The notes: generated by a model not told the origin, from the letters alone. A stretch of DNA of 64,000 nucleotides from Hydrangea macrophylla (GCA_033977485.1 CM066988.1:29554501-29618500), one strand, 5' to 3'. Positions 11,198-21,788 are shown, numbered from the stretch's first letter. Numbers and translations are program-made.

Positions 11198-13331
11198 CTA
11201 AAACTGGTGCTCCAGTGTCTACAACCCTTATGGCCGATGAATGGTCAACCGTGCCGAGATCATGCCATCCGGTATAAGTAACCCTCTCCCATGGTTCAGT
11301 CATTGACGATGCCTGTTTATCAACCATCGGAATGGCAATTGCAAAATCGGCCTCAGGCAAGGGAGGTGGACGGCATTCAAAGGGCTTGAGAAACTGCTCA
11401 AAGGAGATGACGGATGAATAGTCAACCGTCTGGAGGTATTTTTTGTATGCCCTTCCTGTTTTATCCTTGTGTTCCTGCTCAAGTGCCCTCAAATGCCACT
11501 TCATATCGGACCGCATGATCTCGGGATGCCTAGGATCAAACTTGAATTTTAAAAACTTTTCAAAAGCCAGAACGGCCTGGTACAGTGTTTTACCTTTGGA
11601 GGTGGTCGCTTTCCTCTTGTGACCTGCAACCTGAACCACAGAAGGATTAGATGAACGGGATGGTTTCTCGGCAACAGGAGGAGAAATACGTCTAAGTACA
11701 GAAAAAAGGGGCTCAGAACGTAAGCCCAACAATATTTTGGACCACCAAGTCTCAAACTCGGTGGATGTTGAAGGAAGCTCTCGGAAGGTGATGAATTCCA
11801 ATCCTTCATAGGCCATTCGGCCAAAAGTTTGGCACTTCTCGACCTTGGCGAGGTCGGAAAGAAGAGACTGCCCTGACATGGAACGGTTGAGGGTCCGGAA
11901 AGGGGGAATAGGAATAAGTTGTTTTAGCCCGAGTTGGCGGGCTAAAGCGGGAGCATTATAATATTCCACCCCACACTTGTTATTACGAGGGGGAACAACA
12001 GGACTATACAATAGATCTCGGCCAACTAGGAAGCTGGCCCAGATTGATTCATGCTCTTTTGACTCGGCCTCAGGAGCCTGGCCAGGACTGTGGAGAAGCC
12101 AGCTCGGACATCTAAGTCGAGGATGAAAAGGAAGGAACTGCTGGGGGGATCGGTTACCCATGTGTTCATAGAAGAAGGAAAAAAGGTGCTCAAAAGAAAG
12201 GCCCATGGGGCTGATACCGGCAAAATGAGAAGCGAAGGCCGAGGAATGTTCGGGTAGAATGGTGGGATCGAAGTGGTCAACTGAGCATTTCTCGGGAAAA
12301 TAAGATTGGAGCCAACATTAAAGGAGCCAGAGGGCTCCTCCCGAGTTTTTAAAATCGGAAAAAATGAGTTCAAGAATACCCCGGTAAAGATGAGAAAGGG
12401 CGAGAGGAGCAAGAGCAAGTCTTCGACCCTCGGCCAATCCAAGAGCGATATGGGTATATTCTTGAGTAACGGCGTATGAGGCTGAGCAAAACACAAAGCG
12501 GTTCAGCCAGTAGACCAGGAAAGCAACGTGTTCCTGGTCAGAAACATCCCCTTGTCCCATACAGGCCATTATAAAAGGACCAAAGCCAGTAACAACCCTG
12601 GAACCCTTGCCCGATGTGGTCCTAGGGTATTCGAATTCGAGATTGGAGGAAAGGTTGGGAGTGACTTCCTCACCGTGAGCGGAAAGACCGGTAAGGAAGC
12701 AAACATCTTGAATTGTCGGACTCATGAGACCGCAACGAAAAAAGAAAGCATTGGCCGAAGTCGACCAGAAGAATAAAGAAGAAAAGAAGAGAGGTTTGTC
12801 AAGAAGGAACTTCTCACGGCTCAGCATAATGGCATCATAGATGTCAAGGGCCTTCCACAAGTCCCTTTTCACCTCCACCAATCGGTCTACCCATGAAATC
12901 CAATCAGGAGAAGGAATAGGCCAATTCCTCAAAGGATTAGAAGGGGTGTACTGAGAACCCCAATCAAAGGAAGAAGAGCGATAAAGTAATTCGTTATCAT
13001 CTACAACTAAAGGGAAGTATGGGTCCAAAGAAGATGGAGGGAAAGAATCGAAAGAGGGACCAAGTCCCGTTGAACCAGAAGATGAAGGAGTCAATACCTG
13101 AGGATTTATTAGCCCAGGAATAGTCTCAAGGGCTTGCTTAACGGCGGTTGCATTAGTTTTAACCACCGGCGCAGTTTCAGTGGCAGCAGGAGAGGAAGAG
13201 GTGGCGCCGGCGGTTTGAGAAACACTGGGAGCAGAGGAGGAGGCCATGGAGATTTGAAAAGGAAAGAAAATATTTTCTCGAGAAAATATCAAGGCAAGAA
13301 AGTAAGTATGGAAAATAATCAGGGTGAAGAA

Positions 13332-13339
13332 CTTATATA
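13332..13339 (-). promoter_or_regulatory. TATA box of the antisense PMD gene
   Basis: On the minus strand the sequence reads TATATAAG about 85 bases before the ATG at 13247, a normal plant spacing (start site near 13305, short 5' UTR). It lies inside the element, outside the 3' LTR, so the antisense gene appears to carry its own promoter. Confidence 0.55.
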
Positions 13340-13539
13340 GAAGACAGAAGGGGGTCATTATGATTTGGGAACGAGTTCCCAAGAGGCATGCCTCGATTCG
13401 AGAAACGAGGCAGGAAGGACTATTGGGGGGATGCCACATGGAGCCGTACGCCGCCAATTTCCAGTTGGTATTTAAAATTTGAATTCAAAACGTCTCATCA
13501 AACTGACGAAGCTACGTTTGACAAGACGTTTGGGGGCAT
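13340..13539. other. Upstream region of antisense gene, paired arms and polypurine tract of C
   Basis: This 200-bp stretch lies between the antisense TATA box and the 3' LTR. It ends in the polypurine tract TTTGGGGGCA just before 13540. AAACGTC (13488-13494) pairs with GACGTTT (13525-13531), with CAAAC/GTTTG (13499-13503/13516-13520) nested inside. Confidence 0.6.
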
Positions 13540-14785
13540 TGTTTACACCCTAAATTAGGGTTTCCCAGGGCACGTGACGGTCATGTAGACTCAGGACGTC
13601 ATCACTAGACCACATAGGCAGATGAACGAGGACAAGGCCGATGACTCAGGAAGACCGATATTTGATCAAGCTACTGGTAAAAATGATACGTTCCAAATAA
13701 GAATATCAGTCTCAAGACCGGGGACCGATTGATATGAAGTTCTCAGAGAAGTACCTTAGTATGGCTAGTGGCAGAGGAGCCTCAACTGCAGCCCTAACAT
13801 CGGTAAAATTGGACCGATGCCAAACTTGTTGATTACCATTGAGTCCTAATAACGGCAATGACAAAACGGCTCTAATAAAGATATCGATCTCAACAAATAA
13901 GGCCGATATTAGAAAAGATCAATGACGCCTCGGCATTAACGGATAAGGCCGAGGACTTTCTTGCAGTAACAGCAGTCCATGGGATTAGTAAGGATAAAAG
14001 GCAACATCGGTGTAAGACCGAGAGACGTGAGTAGGCTTCCTACTGAAAAGAAGACCGAGTAATATCATCAGCAGAGATGAAGCTACACAGAGAAACACAA
14101 TCGGTCGTAAATTTACTTAAAAAATAGTTAAAGTAGGAATGAGAACGTGGGTCTTCAGTTTTCAGAACATGCTGAGGTGGAAGAAAAAGTAGTTACGAGA
14201 AAAGAGGAATGCGGCAGAAGTGGGATCATCACACAAATCATGGTAGTTGATCATGGGATATAGTGGGAGCATAAAATGATATATGCCTAGAAACTAGGGG
14301 CCACGCACCCCACTACTCCATGATCCCCACTAACATGAGCGGTTATGCAAACAAGTCTATAAATATGGCATGTGGTGCAACATTTGAAAGGGGCTAACAC
14401 ACACGCCACTTCTGCTCTGGCAGACCTTTTTATTTTTTCCTCATAACAATACTGTGTTCTTGAGTGATTTTTTGAGAGTTTCTGTTCTCAACTTGCTTTG
14501 CTTGCTTCGAGTGATTGTAATCGTATTTAAATCCAGTATTTAAATCCAGTAAGATGTTGTTGAAGGTATTCTTGATTTCCAGTAATTAATTTGTTCCTTT
14601 CTTTTCATTTGTAGTTTTACTTACTTGCATCAGAGTAGAGTGAAGACCCATTTACTGTTAGTAAATCACATTTATTAGCGGTCGTTTGATTTAGAAGTTA
14701 GATTAGGTTACCTCAACCTCCTTTTGAGTCCACGTGGACTCTGGCACGCCCAGCACACACCAACACAAGATATTTATTGCAAACA
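13540..14785 (+). repeat. Element C 3' LTR
   Basis: This 1246-bp copy of 1375-2619 differs at about a dozen positions by eye, mostly transitions plus a one-base A-run indel. It ends GCAAACA and is followed by GTTGT (14786-14790), the right target duplication. Confidence 0.93.
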
Positions 14786-14790
14786 GTTGT

Positions 14791-14870
14791 TAAGGTTGAG
14801 CAAGTCGTTACTCCCTTTGCGTGATTGCCGTTCCGGATTCCAAGACGGAATCCTTTTAAGGGGGGTAAAC
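14791..14870 (+). other. Chromovirus D pre-LTR segment: stem-loop and polypurine tract
   Basis: This continues D after element C. GGATTCC (14835-14841) and GGAATCC (14847-14853) form a perfect stem around the loop AAGAC. The polypurine tract TTTTAAGGGGGGTAAAC then ends directly at the LTR start. Confidence 0.75.
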
Positions 14871-15770
14871 TGTAATGTTTCAAAATTTATAATTAAGGGT
14901 AATGGGGTAATTTTGCCTTTCCTATTGTGGACCCTTATTTATTTGATTGTATTTTTAATTCTAGAGCATGACTAAATTATTTTATTGTATCTTTCATATA
15001 CTTAAAAATTTATTTCTGTGCTTGTGGATGTGTTTAATTAATTTTGGGGTTACACTGTTGGGTCAGACTGTCCATTGGAGCACCAAACAGTTATTTTTTG
15101 GAGGATACAAGAGAGTAAGTCCCACCCCAGTCCCTTATAGCCGGTCAAACCATTCTTCTCCCCTCATTCATGTTAGTTTTTCTTCCTTCTCTTCTCTTCT
15201 TCTTCTTCTCCTTCCAAGAGACAAAAACCTCCATGGTTCTCCTTCTCTTTCAAACTTCATTCTTCAAGATTTCAAGGGATTGTCAAGAACTTCATTATCT
15301 AGCATCTCTAATTATCCTAGAGCTTGGAATCATCATTTGGTAAGCATTCTAGAAAACCCCCAAATTCTAGGGTTTCACTAGATTTTGAAATTTTGGGTTT
15401 TGGTTGAACTTCTCTTCTCTTTTATAGCTTCGTTTGAGTATTTAGAACACCTCCTAACATACCTAACCATTTTCCTTTGGAGATTCATAATGTGGTAAGT
15501 TTTCAAATCCCTAACAAATCTAGGGTTTACTAGCTTTATGTTTTCTATCCTAACCTTGGGTTGTTCTTGATTAGTGGGTATTCTTGAAGCATTCTTCAAG
15601 ATCCTAGCACAAGCATTGAAGTTATTTTAGATTTGCTTAGCCCTCTTGAGTTGCCATTGATTTTTGGAAGCTAAGCTTTGAGGTAGATTTACATGGATCA
15701 AGAAACTATTATGTGAGTTTCATAATTTTAGAGGCTAAATGATGATTGGAACTTGCTTAAGAAGCAATAG
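14871..15770 (+). repeat. Chromovirus D 3' LTR, 5' part
   Basis: It starts TGTAATGTTTCAAAATTT directly after the polypurine tract of D. A pyrimidine-rich leader-like stretch (TTCTTCTTCTTCTCC) is near 15190-15220. Element A interrupts it after AATAG (15766-15770); that duplication is repeated at 35684-35688. A continuation after 35689 is probable but short, and its end is not recognisable. Confidence 0.7.
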
Positions 15771-16529
15771 TGTAATACCCTGAATTTTGTTTTAAATAGT
15801 TCTTAATGTTTAAATTGGTATTTTTATGATTTTATTTAAACTAATAATGGGGTTAGTATACTGTCACGCCCCGGAGCAGCATAAATAGAGAAAAATAAAT
15901 TTCCTTTATGGGTCCATAAGGAATGACAGGTGAAAGTCACTAATAATCCACACCACGCAGTACTAGTCCAAAAGAACAGCAACTGTAAACAACTGAGAAT
16001 AACACACAGTGCTAACTATTACAAAAATATCAGAGTGTGGTCCACAGGATCACAACAGGTCTGGAGACAACAAATGCCCAAGTACCCGTTAACTAAAGGT
16101 TTAACAGAACAACCGAAATGTAATCTAACTATAACATCTTCAGTCTTCAACTGGCATAAGGATAATCCTCCCTGGCGTAACCATCATCGGTGGGGCCTTC
16201 CTCTGGATAATAATCATCAGTGTACTGGTCATTACCTGCAGAATAAGGGACAGTATATTCTGGACGGGGAAAGTCCAGGCAATAAAAGGCCGTCAGCTTA
16301 CTGAGAGCTGAGTGAGCAAAAACTAACGAGGTACCAGTTATCTGAAGTAAACACAAGATGATGGAAACACGGTTTAACATCTTATAATAAAAATAACATT
16401 ATCTTGTTCCTTTATCCATTCTGGTAAACCGACCCTTATCGTCTTGTTACTCAAATACCTAACTCAACATACTCAGATGTCGTGAACAGACTCAATCGTT
16501 TAACTCTAGGGATACACCCTTATTCTTTC

Positions 16530-16825
16530 CATCGCTTTTAAGAGCAATATATCCTGCTCACCGCATGTCATGGACTCCACGTCAGTCTGTCCCCAGCTTT
16601 TAAGAACAATGGTCCTGTTCACCGCATTTCAGGGATATAACGTTTCGAACAAGGCATATCAATCTATTGCCACGACTCAACGTCATCTACTAGTGATCCC
16701 AGCTCACCGCTTTTAAGAACAATGGTCCTGTTCACCGCTTTTAAGAGCTATCAAAGATCATCCAGTCTATCTTAAGACTTCTTGGTCCAGCTCATCGCTT
16801 TTAAGAACCATGTATCCGGTTCACC
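16530..16825 (-). repeat. Array of covarying short hairpins in element B LTR
   Basis: Diverged copies of a unit reading roughly CGCTTTTAAGARCAATGG then TCCTGTTCACCGC on the plus strand. Each has a 5-bp stem around a 7-8 base loop: GAGCA/TGCTC (16542/16555), GAACA/TGTTC (16604/16616 and 16717/16729), GAACC/GGTTC (16805/16818), plus GAGCT/AGCTC (16745/16789) with a longer loop. Stem bases change in pairs. The same array is in the other LTR at 24823-25118. Confidence 0.7.
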
Positions 16826-17156
16826 GCATTTCAGAGCATATCATGACCAATCGTCCATCCACGTACCATTCCCAGAACTTACCAAACCTACTTACATTCC
16901 ACTCTACATCGACACATGACAATTCCCAATGTGGCCTGACTACTCGGATTAAAAGAAAACGGATATCAAACTCATATCAGCATCAACGCGTCACCCATGT
17001 CTTCATATTCTTTTTATTCATCCATTAACCATAAATCTTTGGTGTCACATTACCCCTGCCTAACCCATAGTCGCATAATAACATCCCAAATCAGAAATCG
17101 AACAACTAAAACCTCTTATATAATAAACAGGCAAAGGAAACCATATTCTGATCATG

Positions 17157-17314
17157 CCAATCGATTGGGATAGTGATCCAATCGATTGGGTCAAAAGTTA
17201 TATCAATCGATTGAGAAACATGGCAATCGATTGGAATGTCAATCGATTGGAATCCTATCCAATCGATTGGGATACGACTGATGTCAATCGATTGAGATTA
17301 TGTCAATCGATTGG
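17157..17314. repeat. Palindrome cluster 1 in element B LTR (8 copies)
   Basis: Eight copies of the perfect palindrome CAATCGATTG, several extended to CCAATCGATTGG, at irregular spacing of about 6-20 bases. Duplicate in the other LTR at 25450-25607. Confidence 0.9.
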
Positions 17315-17717
17315 TACTACGTCTTCTCCAGCAGATTGTAAAAACAGCATATATAAACGTAAACTACAAGCATTTAACCCATCTAAGCTTCATGATAACT
17401 TGCATAAACATCACATAAAGGGACCAAGTGAGTTATAAACTCACCTAGGGTGCGTTTGGATGGGTGTGGGCTTGAAATCTCCAAGCTCTCTCTCTTTCTC
17501 CTCTTCTCTGTCTCTGTCTTCCCTCTCTGTCTTCTTCTTTCTTCTTTCTTCTCCTTTCTGCTTCTTCTTCTTATTCCTCCCAGCTGCCAAAGCAGTGTGT
17601 GTGTGTATATATGTGTAGATATAGATATATGTATGTATATATGTATATCTCTCAAGAGGTATGTCTCTCTCTCTCTCAATGGTCTGAAAAACAGCCCCAA
17701 GGCCAATAAATGAAACA

Positions 17718-17725
17718 TATATATA
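17718..17725 (-). promoter_or_regulatory. Possible TATA box of element B LTR
   Basis: TATATATA about 345 bases into the LTR in sense orientation, just downstream of palindrome cluster 2. Other TA-rich runs lie nearby (17607-17650), so the choice is tentative. Confidence 0.4.
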
Positions 17726-17788
17726 GAGATATGGGAGTGCCACACGTTTAAACCTCAAGAAAAGAAGAAAACATTTCTCAGCTTATGT

Positions 17789-17977
17789 CAATCGATTGGG
17801 ACACAAGTCAATCGATTGACAACAGATATTTATAGTCAATCGATTGGAATGATGTCAATCGATTGGGATGTTGACACGTAATCAATTTTAGTCGGTCTGA
17901 TGGCAATCGATTGGGAACATGTCAATCGATTGGTATTCAAAAAGTGTCAATCGATTGGGAATATGTCAATCGATTGG
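17789..17977. repeat. Palindrome cluster 2 in element B LTR (8 copies)
   Basis: Eight more copies of CAATCGATTG, lying about 90-280 bases into the LTR in sense orientation and 60-260 bases upstream of the TATA-like sequence, where an enhancer would sit. Duplicate in the other LTR at 26082-26270. Confidence 0.9.
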
Positions 17978-18070
17978 TATCCAAATCTCACCAAAGGAAA
18001 GGTTAAGGTTATACAAGTATAGAAATGAAATACCAGGTTTTATTAATATACCAAAATACAGGGTATTACA

Positions 18071-18122
18071 TCATCCACCACTCAACAAAAGATTTCGTCC
18101 TCGAAATCAAAAGCAACAAGGC
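18071..18122 (-). other. Element B polypurine tract and pre-LTR stem-loop
   Basis: On the minus strand a perfect stem GATTTCG/CGAAATC around AGGA (18108-18091) is followed about 20 bases later by the purine tract GAGTGGTGGATGA, which abuts the LTR start at 18070. Confidence 0.75.
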
Positions 18123-21100
18123 CTAAAACAAAAATGGAAACTTCTCGCACATCTCTGACTCTAGTTCCCACGAAGCTTCTCTTTCATCATGATGCTTCCA
18201 CTGAATCTTTACCAACGGAATCTCCTTGTTCCTGAGCTTCTTGATTCCTCGATCTAGAATGCGAACAGGTCCTTCGTTGAATGTAACGTCGCTGTTGACT
18301 TCGATATCCTCAAAGTTGATCTCGTGTGCTGGGTTGTGAACGCACTTCCTCAGCATACTGATGTGAAAAACGTTGTGCACTCCTGACATCTTTGGTGGCA
18401 ACGCAAGGCGATAAGCAACTTTCCCAACACGCTCCAGAATCTCGAATGGTCCAATGAATCTTGGTGATAATTTGCCCCTCTTCTGACCAAATCTAACGAT
18501 TCCTCGAACATGTGAAACCTTGAGTAATACGTGATCTCCAACTGCAAATTCTAAGTCTTTGCGTCGTTTGTCAGCATAACTCTTGTGTCGTGTCTGAGCT
18601 GTCTTCATCTTCTCACGTACGACTTGAATCTTCTCGCTTGTCTCGCGTACCATCTCTGGTCCAAGAAGTTGACTATCTCCGACTTCGGTCCAACATAGCG
18701 GCGATCGGCAAGGTCTTCCGTACAAAGCTTCAAATGGCGCCATATCTATGCTCGAATGATAACTATTATTATAGGCGAACTCAATCAGAGGTAAGTGCAT
18801 CTCCCAAGAACTCTCAAAATCAATGACACAAGCTCGTAACATATCTTCCATCACTTGATTAACTCGTTCCGTCTGTCCATCGGTCTGCGGATGAAAAGCT
18901 GAACTCAAGTTCAATGTCGTTCCCATTGCTGTCTGGAGACTCTTCCAGAATTCTGCAGTAAAGCGCGAATCTCGGTCTGACACGATAGAAACAGGTATTC
19001 CATGTAATCGTACCACGTGTTGTAGATACATTCGGCTCAAACGTTCTACTGAATACGTCATGCTATAGGCGATAAAATGTGCCGTCTTAGTAAGTCGATC
19101 CACGATTACCCATACAGCATCGTGATTCTGCTGTGACTTCGGCAATCCTACCACGAAATCCATGGTTATGTGTTCCCATTTCCATTGAGGAATAGGTAAC
19201 GGCTGTAGCAGTCCAGGTGGTCTCTGATGTTCTGCCTTCACTTGTTTACAAGTAAGACACTGAGCTACATACTCTGCCACATCTCTCTTCATTCCTTCCC
19301 ACCAAAAATTTCTCTTCAGATCCTTGTACATCTTCGTACTTCCGGGATGATTAGTCATTCGTGACTTATGAGCTTCATCCAATATTTCTTTCTGGAGATT
19401 TTCTTCGTTAGGTACACAGAGTCTACCTTTACATCGTAAAGCTTTGTCTGTACTAATACTCCAGACTTCTGGTTCCTTGGCTGACATCTTGGCGAACCAT
19501 AACTTCAAATCCTCTACTGTCTGTTGAGCCTCTATGATACGACTGATCAAAGTCGGTTGTACCATAAGACATCCAAAATGTTGTCCTTTCATTGGTTCCA
19601 CTGGCTGAAGATCAAATTCAGCAATTTCTTCTAATGCCCTCCATTCTCTAATTAGTAAAGCAGCGATCACTAGTCGAGGTTTACGGCTCAAAGCATCTGC
19701 TACGACATTTGCTTTACCTGGATGGTATTGCAAAGAAAAATCATAGTCTTTGAGTAACTCCATCCATCTCCGCTGTCGCATGTTCAACTCCTTTTGAGAG
19801 AACAAGTACTTCAGACTCTTATGATCGGAAAACAGATCAAACTTTTCTCCGTAGAGATAGTGTCTCCAAATTTTCAATGCAAACACTATTGCTGCTAATT
19901 CCAGATCATGCGTAGGATAATTCTTCTCATGTACCTTCAATTGTCTTGATCCATATGCGATAACATTTCCATCTTGCATCAGCACACACCCGAGTCCTTG
20001 GTGCGATGCATCACTGTAGATCACATACTTTTCTCCACTCTTAGGTAATGCGAGTACTGGTGCAGAAGTCAATCTCTCTTTTAACTCCTGAAATGCACCC
20101 TCATGCTTGTCTGTCCATTCATACTTCGTCTCCTTTGTGGTTAAGTTTGTCAAAGGTCCTGCTACCTTGGAAAATCCTTCTACGAATCTCCGGTAATATC
20201 CTGCTAATCCAAGAAAACTTCTGACTTCTGTCACATTAGTCGGTCTATTCCAGCTTAAGACTGCATCAATCTTGGATGAGTCCACAGAAATACCATCCTG
20301 AGATATAACATGTCCCAAGAATTTGACTTCCTGTAGCCAAAACTCACACTTGCTAAACTTTGCATACAACTTGCTATCTCGAAGTGTCTGCAAGGCAATT
20401 TGTAAATGCTCCTTGTGATCTTCTTCTGTCTTTGAGTAGATCAGTATATCATCAATGAACACTATAATGAATTTATCCAGATATAGTTTGAATACTCTAT
20501 TCATCAAGTCCATAAATACTGCTGGCGCATTCGTCAATCCAAAAGGCATAACTAGAAACTCGTAATGCCCGTACCTCGTCCTGAAAGCAGTCTTCGATAC
20601 ATCCTCTGATCGAACTAACAGCTGGTGATATCCAGAACGTAAATCGATCTTAGAAAAGATCCTTGATCCTTGTATCTGGTCGAACAAATCATCTATCCGG
20701 GGAAGTGGATATCTATTCTTGATCGTTACCTTGTTCAACTCCCTGTAGTCTATACAGAGTCGAAGTGTTCCTTCCTTCTTCTTTACAAATATAACTGGTG
20801 CTCCCCAAGGTGACGTGCTCGGGCGAACAAATCCTAGATCTTCAAGCTCTTGAACTTGCTTCTTCAGTTCTAACATCTCGGTTGGTGCCATCCTGTATGG
20901 AGTCTTAGAAATAGGCAATGTACCAGGTACTAATTCCACACAGAAGTCTATTTCTCTTTTCGGTGGAAGTCCTTTAATATCCTGAAATACATCCTGAAAG
21001 TCTCGTACTATAGGAATTTGATCCATCATAAGCTCCGTACTCGTACTAATGATCGTAGCTAAACCACTCGTAACGAACATGTCGCTTGTCGGTTGACACT

Positions 21101-21788
21101 GAAATCTGATCGTCGGTTTTCCTCGTATTGGAAATACAATCGTTCTAGTAGGGCAATCCAGATTGGCACTGTACTTAGTTAACCAATCCATCCCTAGGAT
21201 AACATCGAATTCTGACATTGACAGAACTACCAAGTCTGCTGGAAGATTCCTATCTCCCAAAGTCAAAGGGCAATCTCTACACACTCTACTCAACTTAACT
21301 GTCACTCCCAATGGTGACACAACATTCAGTGTTGACTCAAGTGTCTGGGGTTCTAAACCCAACTGACGCACAATCTTAACAGCAATAAAAGAACGTGCGG
21401 CTCCAGTATCAAATAAAGCTTTAACTAGACTATGAAAGAGTACAAGCGTACCTTCCAAATGTTGTTGCTCATCAGCATTAAAGCCTACTTCTCCTGGAAT
21501 GATAGCATTCATTCTGGTCTGATCAGGAGGTCCTTGGATTCCTTGTACTGGGACTCCGTAGTGTCCTCCTCGTGGTGCACGACAATCCCTGCTCACATGC
21601 CCTGGTTTATTACAGTTGCGGCAGACAATATCCGGCCTGCGATTAGGTCTATGGGCAGTGCAGTTCCTTGCAATATGTCCGGGTTTTCCACAGTTATAAC
21701 ATCCTCCACTATTGCTGGGTGGGGCTGTTAGTAACGCCTGTGGCTGTGACCCCTGCTGACGATATTGTTGAGGTCGATTATAACTCTG
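18123..21788 (-). CDS. pol: Element B nucleocapsid, protease, RT, RNase H, integrase and chromodomain
   Basis: This frame continues directly from gag after one TAG and stays open for 1221 codons; the first ATG is at 21596. It opens with two CCHC zinc knuckles ([28 protein letters not shown]). Positions from the 21596 Met are then: protease FDTGAARSF near 62; RT with [13 protein letters not shown] and FIDDILIYS near 379; RNase [11 protein letters not shown] near 527; integrase HHCC near 735-790 with catalytic segments TMDFVVG (810), SDRDSRF (873) and QTERVN (909); and a C-terminal chromodomain ending [15 protein letters not shown]. The protein would process, reverse-transcribe and integrate the element, with the chromodomain steering it to heterochromatin. 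All key catalytic residues look intact. Confidence 0.95.
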   Translation of the reverse strand, partial: QSYNRPQQYRQQGSQPQALLTAPPSNSGGCYNCGKPGHIARNCTAHRPNRRPDIVCRNCNKPGHVSRDCRAPRGGHYGVPVQGIQGPPDQTRMNAIIPGEVGFNADEQQHLEGTLVLFHSLVKALFDTGAARSFIAVKIVRQLGLEPQTLESTLNVVSPLGVTVKLSRVCRDCPLTLGDRNLPADLVVLSMSEFDVILGMDWLTKYSANLDCPTRTIVFPIRGKPTIRFQCQPTSDMFVTSGLATIISTSTELMMDQIPIVRDFQDVFQDIKGLPPKREIDFCVELVPGTLPISKTPYRMAPTEMLELKKQVQELEDLGFVRPSTSPWGAPVIFVKKKEGTLRLCIDYRELNKVTIKNRYPLPRIDDLFDQIQGSRIFSKIDLRSGYHQLLVRSEDVSKTAFRTRYGHYEFLVMPFGLTNAPAVFMDLMNRVFKLYLDKFIIVFIDDILIYSKTEEDHKEHLQIALQTLRDSKLYAKFSKCEFWLQEVKFLGHVISQDGISVDSSKIDAVLSWNRPTNVTEVRSFLGLAGYYRRFVEGFSKVAGPLTNLTTKETKYEWTDKHEGAFQELKERLTSAPVLALPKSGEKYVIYSDASHQGLGCVLMQDGNVIAYGSRQLKVHEKNYPTHDLELAAIVFALKIWRHYLYGEKFDLFSDHKSLKYLFSQKELNMRQRRWMELLKDYDFSLQYHPGKANVVADALSRKPRLVIAALLIREWRALEEIAEFDLQPVEPMKGQHFGCLMVQPTLISRIIEAQQTVEDLKLWFAKMSAKEPEVWSISTDKALRCKGRLCVPNEENLQKEILDEAHKSRMTNHPGSTKMYKDLKRNFWWEGMKRDVAEYVAQCLTCKQVKAEHQRPPGLLQPLPIPQWKWEHITMDFVVGLPKSQQNHDAVWVIVDRLTKTAHFIAYSMTYSVERLSRMYLQHVVRLHGIPVSIVSDRDSRFTAEFWKSLQTAMGTTLNLSSAFHPQTDGQTERVNQVMEDMLRACVIDFESSWEMHLPLIEFAYNNSYHSSIDMAPFEALYGRPCRSPLCWTEVGDSQLLGPEMVRETSEKIQVVREKMKTAQTRHKSYADKRRKDLEFAVGDHVLLKVSHVRGIVRFGQKRGKLSPRFIGPFEILERVGKVAYRLALPPKMSGVHNVFHISMLRKCVHNPAHEINFEDIEVNSDVTFNEGPVRILDRGIKKLRNKEIPLVKIQWKHHDEREASWELESEMCEKFPFLF

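Larger units (their letters stand above)
9642..13247 (-). pseudogene. Antisense plant mobile domain (PMD) protein gene, four exons, two premature stops
   Basis: Read on the minus strand: exon 1 13247-11198, exon 2 11129-11014, exon 3 10931-10410, exon 4 10337-9642. All three introns are GT-AG, and joining the exons keeps one frame for 1128 codons. The start MASSSAPSVSQTAG sits about 85 bases after a TATA box. Exon 1 has the plant mobile domain (the aminotransferase-like family also found in MAIL1/MAIN): WISWVDRLVEVKRDLW, FFWSTSANAFFFRCGLMSPT, VCFLTGLSAHGEEV, HVAFLVYWLNRFVF and LALAPLALSHLYRGI. Exons 2-3 are Ser/Pro/acidic, low complexity. Exon 4 is a predicted coiled coil (residues such as LLQEKARIEAEIAKLQAEL). 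Two in-frame stops break it: TAA at 12320-12318 (where PMD proteins usually have Gln after WLL) and TAG at 10766-10764. The molecular function is unknown. Confidence 0.85.
1375..14785 (+). mobile_element. Element C: Tat-lineage Ty3/gypsy retrotransposon with antisense cargo gene
   Basis: The element is bounded by two LTRs (1375-2619 and 13540-14785) starting TGTTTAC and ending GCAAACA (GCAAATA in the left copy), with 5-bp duplications GTTGT. In order it has a primer site, gag, protease, reverse transcriptase, two RNase H domains, integrase, then a convergent antisense gene, a polypurine tract and the 3' LTR. The second RNase H and the integrase without a chromodomain place it in the Tat group rather than the chromoviruses. 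I counted about a dozen LTR differences by eye (about 1%), so insertion was recent. Frameshifts and a stop in gag-pol show this copy is not autonomous now. Confidence 0.95.
15862..18070 (-). repeat. Element B 3' LTR
   Basis: On the minus strand it starts TGTAATACCCTG at 18070 and ends GGGGCGTGACA at 15862. In sense order it carries a palindrome cluster (17977-17789), a TATA-like TATATATA (17725-17718), GA/CT- and AT-rich simple repeats (17700-17480), a second palindrome cluster (17314-17157) and an array of small covarying hairpins (16825-16530). Confidence 0.95.

Noticed and set aside
15930..16380. Frames of 124 and 77 codons duplicated exactly at 24223-24673
   Set aside because: They lie in the two LTRs of element B and overlap each other on opposite strands. 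Exact duplication reflects the LTR pair, not a gene family.
17154..17438. Frame with repeated PIDWD and VNRL residues
   Set aside because: It is a translation of the CAATCGATTG palindrome cluster in an LTR.
17157..17977. Evenly repeated palindromes resembling a CRISPR array
   Set aside because: Repeats are only 10-12 bases, spacing is irregular, flanks are LTR, and the genome is a plant.
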